Source of the DNA: Cliona cf. orientalis
Lineage: Eukaryota; Porifera; Demospongiae; Clionaida; Clionaidae
Reading direction: 5' to 3'
Assembly (NCBI GenBank): GCA_963930775.1
Contig: OZ005695.1
Span: 8,184,001-8,248,000 of the forward strand
Length of the DNA: 64,000 bases
Each line of letters opens with the position of its first letter. Position 1 is the stretch's first letter. The notes under the pieces are model-generated. The model was not told where the DNA came from. It worked only from the letters and a program-made list of their open reading frames with translations, and ran no database searches. Made by a program: the position numbers and the translations under genes. Of the stretch, positions 22,901 to 32,600 are shown in pieces.

Positions 22901-23649
22901 GTGATGTTATGCACAGCAGCTGTTACATTGTACTTGGTCTGAAATAGTTTGAACACCACACCTGCTGTGCGAACACTTCGTATAAGTTCGTCCTTATGGT
23001 GACACGAGGTTGCCCCATTAAAATGGGAATTCTTCACACTAATAGCTACTGTATCATTAAATATTATGCTTCCTCTATCATCCAAAAAGAAGTAAAGGTT
23101 ACATGTATTGTCCGCAAATTCTGAATCTGATAGATCAAAAGATCCATGCACATTCACTGCCAGTAGACCTATGCCACTGCCGTTCTTCACCTCAACATCT
23201 GAAAGATGAACATTAGTGGAGCAAAGCATCAGTATCACAAAATTGCTAGTCACTGCACCATAGCCTTTCTCAAAATGAGCACCACAACTCTCAAATGTGA
23301 TTCCACTGATTGTCAAGTTTGTGCAGTAGCTGAAAGCGAAGCCTGCATTTCCAGTACATTCAATGACTGCGCCTTCACTAAAGTTGGCAGCAGTCAGTTC
23401 GAAGATGGTAGCATTACTGATGGAGAATACTTTATTGACAGCACTATTAATGCTGTGAATCCCTGGATACAAGAGGACGGTTATAGAAATGCTATCGGAA
23501 AGGATTTTGCTCTTTAACAGTGCTTGAAGGTTGTAACACTCAGCTGATTGACACTGTGGTACAGGTGGTAGTATGTGAAAGACTTTCGTTGGTTGAGCAA
23601 AACTAAGTGTGGCCAAAGTAACTAGTATTACAACTATTAGCCTGATCAT
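19915..23649 (-). CDS. Intronless beta-helix/multi-pass membrane protein, 1,244 aa
   Basis: A single exon from ATG at 23649 to TAG at 19915. The signal peptide MIRLIVVILVTLATLSFAQ is followed by the family N-terminal motif CQSAECYNLQALL. A long Asn/Ser-rich region carries Pmp-like motifs (GGGIILFNSTI, FLHNSGTNGGAMTFYQ, GGAIFVQDE, FTNNSA). Then come PGQSYEFEAIAVGG, a cysteine module (MCDGTLVDHGINCD, SGILCGACEVNYSNMLGTSKC) and a polytopic domain whose landmarks include [31 protein letters not shown] and LFAYLSLIGGVYKKWW. The tail ends IQLEEPLL, almost the same as the end of 7597-11328, so the two are recent paralogues; the cytoplasmic EEPLL may be an endocytic or sorting signal (inference). Many NxS/T sites suit a secreted ectodomain. 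It lies between the BRF-like gene and the NLR 3' end. Function unknown. Confidence 0.88.
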   Translation of the reverse strand: MIRLIVVILVTLATLSFAQPTKVFHILPPVPQCQSAECYNLQALLKSKILSDSISITVLLYPGIHSINSAVNKVFSISNATIFELTAANFSEGAVIECTGNAGFAFSYCTNLTISGITFESCGAHFEKGYGAVTSNFVILMLCSTNVHLSDVEVKNGSGIGLLAVNVHGSFDLSDSEFADNTCNLYFFLDDRGSIIFNDTVAISVKNSHFNGATSCHHKDELIRSVRTAGVVFKLFQTKYNVTAAVHNITMIKNAKYNMVVELDYRTSKVSIVNITSVSVDNKFGLWILSTSVSTERCYSSFGAPCTIININYAYFKRGGVLITNRGYQQNQLLQNTTLADIYRYQMVLSNIIIENDTGTQYSLFAAETPRLIVSNVTIRGTTDNVVIKNCNVLLRGHFVYQENHGSVLLLGHNKMVMESITMIVMQNTAVLYAPVFITGSYIEMQNSSINITNNSGSDGGGIILFNSTIIFKGNSQINFLHNSGTNGGAMTFYQKAVLVFRSEATNLTFIGNHAKRGGAIFVQDEDYVEYDYIRKITRFEYGNFYDHNLATAGGRGNFHFTNNSAIEAGSAVYGGIISYDNFHFHGLSDNDTSLVSSVPLQICFCNTSSNSKPDCGASKISVRLLPGQSYEFEAIAVGGEYGNKEYGTVPSTIRASFVEQSRGRLKQVEYVQSTGTHCTKLTYTVHFSSEYELLQLTTAEHTWKQKEIFEILFRRENCSVGFTYDTSMGECMCDGTLVDHGINCDINTLTVQRPTQKWIGTTYIHLTSSQSQSEGVLVHDHCPFDYCISTNGSTQSLNLNYPDQQCAFYRSGILCGACEVNYSNMLGTSKCKRCTNKPWIAALIIPFIAVAGIALVVGLMFLNLTVSAGTINGLIFYANIVRANRAVFFPHSMSTSFLSIFIAWLNLDLGIEICLYDGLNAYSKTWFQFLFPLYIWFILSVIILISHYSTRISRLVGNNAVQVLATLFLLSYAKLLRIIITVFSSTELVYPDGYRRRVWLYDGNIDYLTGKHIPLFIAALSLLILISIPFTVTLFCIQWLQRLSHRKVMFWVKRLQPLFDAYTGPYKIKHRYWTGLLLLIRVCLFLCFSFNLSGNPLINMLAISVSMSSLFAYLSLIGGVYKKWWVNLVETAFVLNLLILSVATFYQINALISIKPITYVSIGITMALFTAIVLYHIVTKVLGTNQGQKLLVNVRKLQHHLLKLRRSNHGIQSGHGTDHTGSHGSETKDKVTYSVIQLEEPLL

Positions 23650-24133
23650 CTCTGCTCATGCAGACATTGATATGTGTACTGGCGATTGATGGTCAGATTG
23701 AGAAATAGTAGGCCTATATATACTCTATAAGCTTCCCATATAGCTAACATGGGGGAAATCCTTGAAGCCAATGCAATATTGATGTAACAGGGCCAAGTGT
23801 TGCAGAACAAACAAAACATCCCAAATATGGAAAACACCAGCTTGTTGAGTAGTAATAGCTAATATAGGTTTCTACAAATTAAGTACTGAGTGTACATTTA
23901 TTGACAATAATTAAGGTGGATGTCCCAGCTATGTGTCACTAAACTTGTAACTATAGCTAATAATATTATTTTGTATGATAAATTTAGAAGCGATTTTTTA
24001 AAGACTGCTCATGCAGTATGGCTTGATTTTAATATAAATTTTCATGGAAGAAGTATGACATTGTAACTTGATACACACAACTCATATCCAAAATTTGGTA
24101 CAAAATTAACATACCGGTATTAATATTATTATC
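23650..24133. other. Intergenic region, beta-helix gene 5' side and NLR 3' side
   Basis: AT-rich, with no ORF of substance. It should contain the promoter of the 19915-23649 gene near 23700-23850 and the 3' UTR of the NLR near 24133. Nothing else recognisable. Confidence 0.5.
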
Positions 24134-25455
24134 TCAGATTTTTATTTGCAGTTTAGCCATTTCTTTTGTCCTATTCTCTTCAGCTTCTCTTAATTTCTCA
24201 TGTTCAGTGAATGAGTTAGCTCTAATGCTGTCATTTTAAACAAGCGAGAGGAGAGATAAGTATTAACAATGATTGTCTCTGTGTGTATACATCGATCATA
24301 ATGTGCTTACTCTAGTTTTTCAAGATTATGAGCACTTGAAATCAGTTTTCTCAAAGATGTTAAACTTTCGTCCGTGATTGAGTTGTTGAACAAGCTATAA
24401 TACAATTATTGTCCAATTGATCCAGCTATAGCATCTATGATCTCCATAATGATCAACGTACTCAAGTGTGATCAAATTCTGATTGCTCTTCAATTTGGTG
24501 ACCCCTTCGCACAAAATTTCCACTCCAGAATCCTCCAGCTTATTCTCACGGAGGCTGTATACGATTCACACCATGTATATGTATAATATAATAAAAATGA
24601 TCAAGTCTGATATGCTTATATACCTTAAGACTCTTAGACGTTCTAAAACTCCAGAGTCTACTAAAATCTGAATTCCACTGGCACTGATGTTATTCTTTTG
24701 AATGCTAAATGCAAGTTACGTGCAGATGTCATTGATAATTTTTATACTTGTGGGATGACTTGGGGAGTCATAAATAATTAGAGGGAACTGAAACTTATAA
24801 TTTAGCTTACTCAAGCTCACGAAGACTTGAATGACATTTTAGACCTTGTACAAGACAAGAGAGTCCATCATCACAGAGTCCAACTTTCTGTAAGCTGCAT
24901 AGATGTGTTTGATATGAAGCATTCTACACCACTGCATAGACTACAAGTATACACTCTAGTAAATCTTGTAGCTATACCTCAGCTGTTCTAACTGTTTGCA
25001 GTTATTGCCGAGGAAGAAGTCAGCCAAATGTTTTGCACCAGCATCACCAATCTTATTCCGGCTAAGACTGTACAAGAGAATAATTATAACAAGATGGGTG
25101 GATGACTAATAGTTTTGTGTCATGATGATCAATACAATGTCATGATAATTATGTACCATGACGTGTATCATATTGTGCATCATCATGATATGTAACCTCC
25201 GAGCTCTAGGCTGGAACACTGGAAAGGTAGACTGCAGATATTACCACAGCTAGTTAGGCTTCTGTATCACAGCCATGCATGCATAGGAGACTGAAATTAG
25301 CCTGTACATGCAGGCATTCCAGGATGGGGGTATTCAAGGGAGGAGCCTGGGTGACCCCTATTAAGTCATATTATGCCCAGGACCTTATATACAGCAGCTT
25401 TTTTCTATAGCATTATGACATTGTGTAGGCAGACATTACCAGGGTTTCATCCAGT

Positions 25456-25492
<37 letters not shown>

Positions 25493-28400
25493 AGGGGGGA
25501 AGCTTCCCCTCCAAACTCCTTAGCTTCCCCCCCTAAAAATTTGACTTTAATTAAATTAAGCATCATAATATCACAGTAAATCACCAAATAAAATCACTAG
25601 CGTTTCTTTTTGATCAACAATTATCCGAAACAATATGGAAGAATTAAAGAAATTCTCCTAAAATACGTCCCAAGGAACTTGGCATGCTGAATACGCCCAC
25701 TCATTTATCGCGCTTCCACCCCAAATTTTTGTCGCTGGATGAAACCCTGATTACTTACACAATGCTTTGAAGAGCAGAGCAGTGAAACAGACTTCTGCCA
25801 AGTAACTCTACTGCTTCTTCATCCAAGTTATTGCTATCAAGCCTATAGGGAAAGATGTAGTATACTAATCACATAACAGCAAATAATCAGAAAAAGTATT
25901 ATACTTGAGCACTTGAAGATTTTTCCAGTATTTAAATCCCTCATTTAGAATACCTATACAAGGTACAGCAATACTGGAATCCAATAACCTAATTATTAAG
26001 TGAGCAGTCAATAAATTTTAATATTTTGAATGAAATTCGGTAGAGAAACATACACTATCTCATGAAGATTTGAGCTACTCCGTAATCCTCCAACAAAATT
26101 GTGGACCTCATCCACTCCAAGTTTTGCATAAAAGATTCTAATATAACAATGTCATAAGGATAACAGATTCAGTGACTGTACACATAATAATATTCACACA
26201 CCGTATCATTATCATAATTATTTAGCATAGGTATAATAATTATTTATAGAACTTACTTGATTCGATCCAAATTATTGATTGGAGACCTACTCAAACCTTC
26301 CAAGAATGTAGTAGTTGTTTTCCGTCCACTATAATTTTATATTATGCAAACAGACAATTTTTACTATACTATTATGTTATTATGTCTGCTACTAATAAAG
26401 ACTAACGAGATCATTAGGTCAAGTGGTACATCGGCTACTCGCTGAAGAAAGGCAACCACTCCTTCGATCTTAAAATGAGATTTGTTGAAGTCAATCGCTA
26501 CTTTCTGATCAGGATTTTGAGTACTTGCACTATTGGCAACGTAACCAATAGCGGTGCAGTCTGAAATGGTGAACTGTTCCTTTGAAGGTAGTCGAAGAAT
26601 ACCACTTTGGAAAATACGTGCACAGCACTCTCTCTGCTGAGATTCATAAGCAAAGTAGATTTTGGTCATAATGTTCATACAAGCTTGGGAGTACAAGATA
26701 TGGTTAAAGACCACCATACTCGCTTCGATCGAATAATCCAGTGTGCCACAGACGAACTTCAACACGAGATCAAAGGCACCGTTTCCTTTGTACTTCTTTA
26801 TCAGTTGCAGCTGGTGGCTAGGATCCAATCCACTTATGTACACGGCAGCTAGATATTCCTGAAATGTTAAATGGAAGAAGGAATACACATCCTCTCTCCC
26901 ACGCAGTGCAACTTGCCGATCTACAACGACTAGACCAAGAGTATCTTCATCGCTCCCTTTACCTCCAGACTTCAAGATCTTCTTATCACTCAATTCAGAT
27001 GATTTGAAGGATTGCTTCATGGACACAGTGGCATCAAAAGCAAGCTCACAAATCTTATCAAAAAGTAGCCTATCTTCAGGTGAGAGATCGCCGTATGAAT
27101 TCAAGAATGTTATAGGCTCAGGGTCATTCCTTTTGTTAATAGAACGCAGCAGAACTGAAAGTGTGAAGTGGAGATACATTCGGGTCTCAGTTGCTGGCAG
27201 TTCAATGTCTTCTTCGTACAAAAACACAAGCATATTCAAATGGAGTGGTGAATAGCATGTATTCATCAAGTTGCGATGCTGCTCCAGGTGTGAAATAAGC
27301 TTCTGTGCTTTTTGTGTATCATCAGCAAAATATCTATTGACATATTCGGGAATCTGTGTTCCAGTAAACCCTATCACCTCAATCAGCAAGCTAGCATTTC
27401 TCCGGTAAGCCTGGGTCCCGGCAGGTCTCGATGTGATGAGAACTGTGGACTTGGGTAGAGTGCGTTTTGTCATTAGCTTGTGAATAAAATCACCTTTGGA
27501 TTGAGGAGAATATTCATCAAGTCCGTCCAATGCAAAGACAACATCTTCACCACTGTGAAGGATGATCTGAGAGCAGAGGGAATCAAGAATCCCGGATGCT
27601 GATAAATCTTCGAACAATGCTGAAAGCATCGAAAGCAAGGTCAACTTCTCCTCAAGACCCTGGAGCATTCTAAGTTGCACAAGAAAAAATAGCTTGGACT
27701 GCAGAATCGTCCCCTTGGCCCAATCTTTGCTTATCTCAATGATGAGAGTGGTCTTTCCGCTGCCCGGTCTCCCCTCGATTATGATTCGGATTCCAGATTT
27801 GGACTGTAACTTGTGAAGCAAGTCACTGTACTCGATCTTTGCCTCTCCGACCAGAGTTGAATCCACTTGTTGTCTGACCGTAACAAAGCTGAATGTTTGC
27901 TGATTTGGTTTCTGCTTGATCATAGTGAATGGAACAAACATGGTGGCTTTCACTGGAGGCCAGTTCACTTCCTCTCCTTCTTCAATCTGCTCCAAGTAGT
28001 AAGTGGACAGCATTCTTCGACAAGTATCATATGGATCCTCTAAAAGGTTTTGAGATATTCAGATAATTTTTGTGCTTCATACTCCTATAATAATAATATT
28101 ATACATACCTGAAGTTAAATACATTTCAAGACCTCCACTGAAACCACATACAGGTGATACTGTAAGAGGGTATGACATTGTGATAATGAATATCGTACTG
28201 TGTATACACAGGCTACACGTACATGTAGTGACTTTTGCTGTAACATGATCTCACCTGGTCTAGATCTCCTTCCTGCATAATGTTGACCTCTAGTCTCCAG
28301 ACTTGGTGAAAGTGCCATAGCAGGGTGATCAAAATATGCCGGTCTAGATACTGGGCCAACCATGGTGTGCTGATCGGTTATAACTGTGGAACAAGCATAC

Positions 28401-29491
28401 GATAATATATGTAGCTATTGTATTTATTATTCTCTCCCTATCTCCTAGTTCTAATCAATACTGAATCATCACATGCCGTATCTACCTGGATGGTGAGCTG
28501 CTATTTCTTTGGCAAGAGTGTGGTCATTTCCCCCCGCTTCACTGTCAACAGCTTCCACAAGCTTCCTCCATGTTGGAAGACCGAACCTTGCCGTGTTGTA
28601 CTTCTGTCGCAGCCAGGCTAGGACAACTTCAGTTAAAGCAGTGCCAACATCAACGATGCACAGTGGTGTTTTTTGAATGCTCTCCAGTTGAGCATAGCTC
28701 AAGCCTAGGATCATCCCAAAAGCCTTATAGTTTGCCTTAACACGAACTATCTCCTTCATGATATCGCCAATATCTTCTTCTCCTATTATAGTAATGTAGG
28801 CTTATAAATCTTTCTCTAACTACAGTTTATACTAGTAAAGCATCTATAATTTATGCATGTGTTTACCTAATATCTGGCTGTTGTCAATGTTATTGTAGTC
28901 AAGATCTGTTTTGAGAATAACATAATATCTTATCAGAGTTACAGTGTCATAATAGAATGTTGTATTCCAAACTCTAATGTGATGTTTAATAGTGTATGGC
29001 ATGCATTGAAATAGTTTTTGCTGTTAACCGAAACTGATCATAGTGTACGTAGGTTTTGAAAACTGACAAAATCATCATAGGAATAACACTGGATACACAA
29101 AGAAGCTAAGATATTAAACTAAATAAACTTAATAATGGCATGCAGTTTATTATCATTTTTTGCCTCCAAGTCTGTGAAGTTTGATTGGCATGGGCTTTAA
29201 TACTATACACATGGAAATATTTATTGCCAAGTGATGTTAATTCAGTAGTAAAGAACATCACATTATGGTAGTATAGTACTTTAGCCTCATCCCCAGGTCC
29301 CTCCCAGGTTTTCATTGATGACTTAGAAATGAGCCCGTCCAACTTCAGGTAGTACAATCATTTTTAATACCTGGGTATCTTCCAACAGGTCCAGGGTTAA
29401 GTTCAATATCTCCACATCTTAGCAATAGTGAGTTCCTGGACACGCTAACTCGAGAGACAATGGCCAACGTGATAATCATGATCACTTCCAT
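24134..29491 (-). CDS. NLR receptor: 2A leader-DEATH-NACHT-LRR, 16 exons, 1,039 aa
   Basis: A cytosolic pattern-recognition receptor of the metazoan NLR family. Exons 5' to 3': 29371-29491, 28867-28905, 28486-28782, 28255-28383, 28109-28159, 26407-28039, 26257-26328, 26054-26137, 25905-25988, 25759-25842, 24978-25067, 24811-24894, 24624-24704, 24462-24554, 24311-24394, 24134-24227. All phases join, giving 1,040 codons with TGA. Residues 1-35 are a hydrophobic leader ending in CGDIELNPGP (2A). Residues of about 54-152 are a DEATH fold (ALTEVVLAWLRQKYN...PTWRKLVEAV). The NACHT domain has Walker A GRPGSGKTTL (302-311), Walker B ALDGLDE (382-388) and sensor LITSRPAG. Nine RNase-inhibitor-type LRRs follow, one per exon of about 84 bp (e.g. 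LSRNKIGDAGAKHL). The last exon ends in a charged helix. Family knowledge: the NACHT oligomerises on ligand sensing and DEATH recruits adaptors; ligand unknown. Confidence 0.9.
25440..25749. mobile_element. MITE with 15-bp perfect TIRs, ATTAC target duplication and internal poly-G
   Basis: The ends CAGGGTTTCATCCAG (25440-25454) and CTGGATGAAACCCTG (25735-25749) are perfect reverse complements, and ATTAC directly abuts each end, so the element is bounded by a likely 5-bp target-site duplication. Inside is an uninterrupted G run (25456-25490). It lies in an NLR intron between two LRR exons (25759-25842 and 24978-25067). No transposase is encoded. Confidence 0.85.
29387..29416 (-). other. 2A ribosome-skipping motif in NLR exon 1
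   Basis: Codons 26-35 of the NLR read CGDIELNPGP, matching the D(V/I)ExNPG|P consensus of 2A peptides. The glycyl-prolyl bond between residues 34 and 35 is the expected skipping site. The preceding 25 residues (MEVIMIITLAIVSRVSVSRN...) are short, hydrophobic and signal-peptide-like. N-terminal 2A leaders on echinoderm NLRs are reported to act as dual signal/recoding elements; extension to this gene is inference. Confidence 0.85.
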
Positions 29492-29653
29492 CTTGCAATT
29501 GGGCTTTGTTCTATAGATTTGCGCATGCGCGTGGCTATGGTGCTTAGGCCCCGCCCTTTCATATTTTGTTTCCGGTCTGCAACAATGGGAGCTGCTATAC
29601 AAGGTTAGCAAGATGACAAAGCATCCAGATCTGGAAAGCCATCCAGCTCCATC
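29492..29653. promoter_or_regulatory. 162-bp bidirectional promoter between the NLR (-) and beta-helix receptor (+), with NRF1-like palindrome
   Basis: The two ATGs diverge at 29491 (minus) and 29654 (plus). GCGCATGCGC at 29521-29530 is an NRF1-type palindrome, the same core as at the DNA-PKcs/BRF-like promoter. No TATA box is evident. Shared use of this interval by both genes is inferred from spacing. Confidence 0.65.
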
Positions 29654-32600
29654 ATGAAACCCTGGTCCCTATCACTGATTTTATTGATCTTTCTACAGGT
29701 GGTGACAAACAACGCTCGACATCTCTGTGTCACAGTTGATGGAGAATGCAACAGCCAGTCGTCTGCCGAAACTACGAGCACCCCTTGTGGCAGTGGTGAT
29801 GACGTAATGATCCCAATACTCACTAGTAGTGGGTCTGGAGCTGGAACAGAAGATGATCAGCCACTACACTGCTATACCCTGGAGAACGCTCTGTTGCAAA
29901 TGCGCTCCAACGATACCCTTCATCTTGCGTCTGGTACCCACACTCTAAGCAATGCTACGTCTAGTGTGATTGGTGACTTATCAGGAATAGCAATATTTGG
30001 AAATCCATTGAATCACACAAAAGTTATTGTCACTTGTGCGAAAGGAGTAGGGTTCAGTTTTGTGAACATGACAGGACTGACTCTATCAGGTTTTATCGTG
30101 GATGGATGCAGCATCAGTGGGTCCCAGGCCATGATCACAAAATTGGATCATTCCGACGAATTTTTTTCCCATCCAGTTATAGCAGACTTTGTTGGTGCTA
30201 TCTTCATTGTGCAATGTTCAGACCTTCTTGTTGAAAACGTAACAGTCCAAAATAGCCACGGCTTTGGTGTTGTAGGGTGGAATTTGTTCGGAGATTCGCG
30301 TTTTTGCCGAGTAAATTTTCTGTCAAACTCCCCAAGTGCTTGCTTTTTTGAGGTTGAAGACCATCATGATACTTCTGTCAGTCAAGGCTTTGGGGGTGGT
30401 GCTTTTATAATGTATCAAGATGTTGAAGACACACGGAATGCTGGATCGAAATTCACCGATAATTCACTCTCCTTTGATGGAGGACTGATAGCTAACAATT
30501 ACGGATGTCGACGTGGAATTGATTCAGTTATCTTTAACAACCTCTTTAGATCAGTCGCCAATAGTCAAAATTTAGCCGGAGCTGGAGGTCTTTCGATTGT
30601 ATTTGGACAATCTAGCTTCCATGTGAATGCAACTATCACTTCATACACCTTCCGTAATAACACCAACCTGTATGCTGGAGCGGGCATGATGGTACTCATT
30701 TATGAACTAGCTAACAGATCTGATGTTTATATTATTGACTCAACCTTCAAGGACAATGGTGTTACATCAAGAACTGTGTATGGTGGGGTAACTAGTGGAA
30801 TACAAGGGGCCCTCTCAGTCTTATTTTATGTTCCCATTCCAAACGCTCAACTGGATAAAAGCTTACTCTTGACCTACTTACACCAGTTACCAAGCAAAGT
30901 CCATGTACATAGCACAGTATTTGCTAATAATTCTGCCCAAGCTGGAGGAGGGCTGTCTGTCTTATCATTTGGTGCCTCGCAAAGCTTCGTCCACGATCAG
31001 CTCAACCTCGAAGATTGCACGTTCAATTCCAATACAGCACAACACGGAAGTGCTATCTATGCTACCGAAATTACATACAGTGGTTTCGAGCAGGGCCTAG
31101 AAATGTCTCTTAGGAATATCAATGTGACCGAGAGCATGGGTATGTTTGAAGCAATTAGCCTAAATCAGCTCAAAGTTTCCCTCAGTGGTGTGAACATTTT
31201 TCGAAGGAATAGGGTTACAGCCCTGAGTTTGAACAGAGCAATTGCTGTATTCTCTGGAACTAACACCTTTAGGAGCAATATTGGGAATAATGGGGGAGCA
31301 ATTCACCTGAAAACGTCAGAGTCTTATATCGTCGTACGCGATAAAACGAATGTTTCATTTATTGCAAATGAAGGGAGAATTGCAGGTGGGGCTGTATTTG
31401 TTAGTTTTGATATCACCAGCACTGTTTCTTATGACTGCTTCGTCTTCATTGAAGAGTTCAATCCATTCTGTCATCATTTGAATGACTGTTCCACATATGG
31501 GGTTAGCATTGCTTTCATTAACAATACTGCTCCCTTGGGAACTGCCCTATATGGTTCCACATTGTACAATTGCCCGTGGAGCAGTGGTGTGCACTATATC
31601 GACTACGACAATCGAACTGTGCACATGATCGCTCAGGACATAATCAACAGTTTACACAGTGCCGAATCATGGTTGCACTTCTACCCTCAAGTGAACGGAA
31701 GCAATAATGTCATCAACACGCAGCCAGAGTCTATTGTTTCAAAAGACTATGACTCCAGTCCAAGCTTCAGTGTCACACCTGGAGGACAGTTCACTCTTAA
31801 TCTGAAAGCACTCGATCACCTTCTCCAACCTGTACCACTCACTATACTCTCACACATTACCTCTCCAGATGGAAGGGACGTGACAGATGCAAGAGCTTCT
31901 ATAGGAGCAACCGATCGCTACTTACTCATTGGTGCGGAGGAGTACACCGAAGTTCCAATCAGTGTATATGGGATGGAGGATACTACCTACATTGTAACCA
32001 TTACGAGCAATGAGGCTTCAGTTGAGTTTGATATTACTGTCAACATGAGAAATTGCTCTGTGGGTTATGGATTCAATAACGAAACTGATTTCCCCACTTG
32101 TGAGTGTGAGGTAGACGATATTCTGCCAGGTATCATTTGCAATGACGATGGAACTATCACAACTGATTCCAACAATTGGGTGGGACTGCTAGAAGACTCT
32201 GGCGAGTACATCCAACACGGTTGCATTCTGAACTATTGCAATCTTGACGTGACTGTTGTGGACCTTGGTTTCACTGATGAGCAGTGTGCCGATAATCGAG
32301 CAGGCATCCTCTGTGGTGGCTGCTCACCAACATACAGTCGTGTCCTAGGCTCCACACGTTGTCTCTCTTGTCCGGATAACAAAACTCTAGGATTAATCGC
32401 TCTCTTTGCAGTACTTGGCGTGTTACTGGTGATTTTAATTAAAGTCTTCAATGTTACGATAACGGACGGATATATTAATGGTTTTATCTTCTACAGTAAT
32501 ATCCTGAGTATTTACTTGAATAACCTTTCCAGCTCAGAGAGGATACCATTTTTTGTATCAATGTCCTTCATGAACCTTAATTTTGGGATCGAGACTTGCT

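Noticed and set aside
28115-28759. Independent short ORFs upstream of the NACHT exon
   Set aside because: They contain exons 3-5 of the NLR, joined by consistent splice phases.
29387-29416. Viral origin of the NPGP motif
   Set aside because: 2A motifs are known from viruses, but here the motif is spliced in phase to a host NLR and no viral replicase or capsid sequence surrounds it. A cellular 2A leader is the better explanation.
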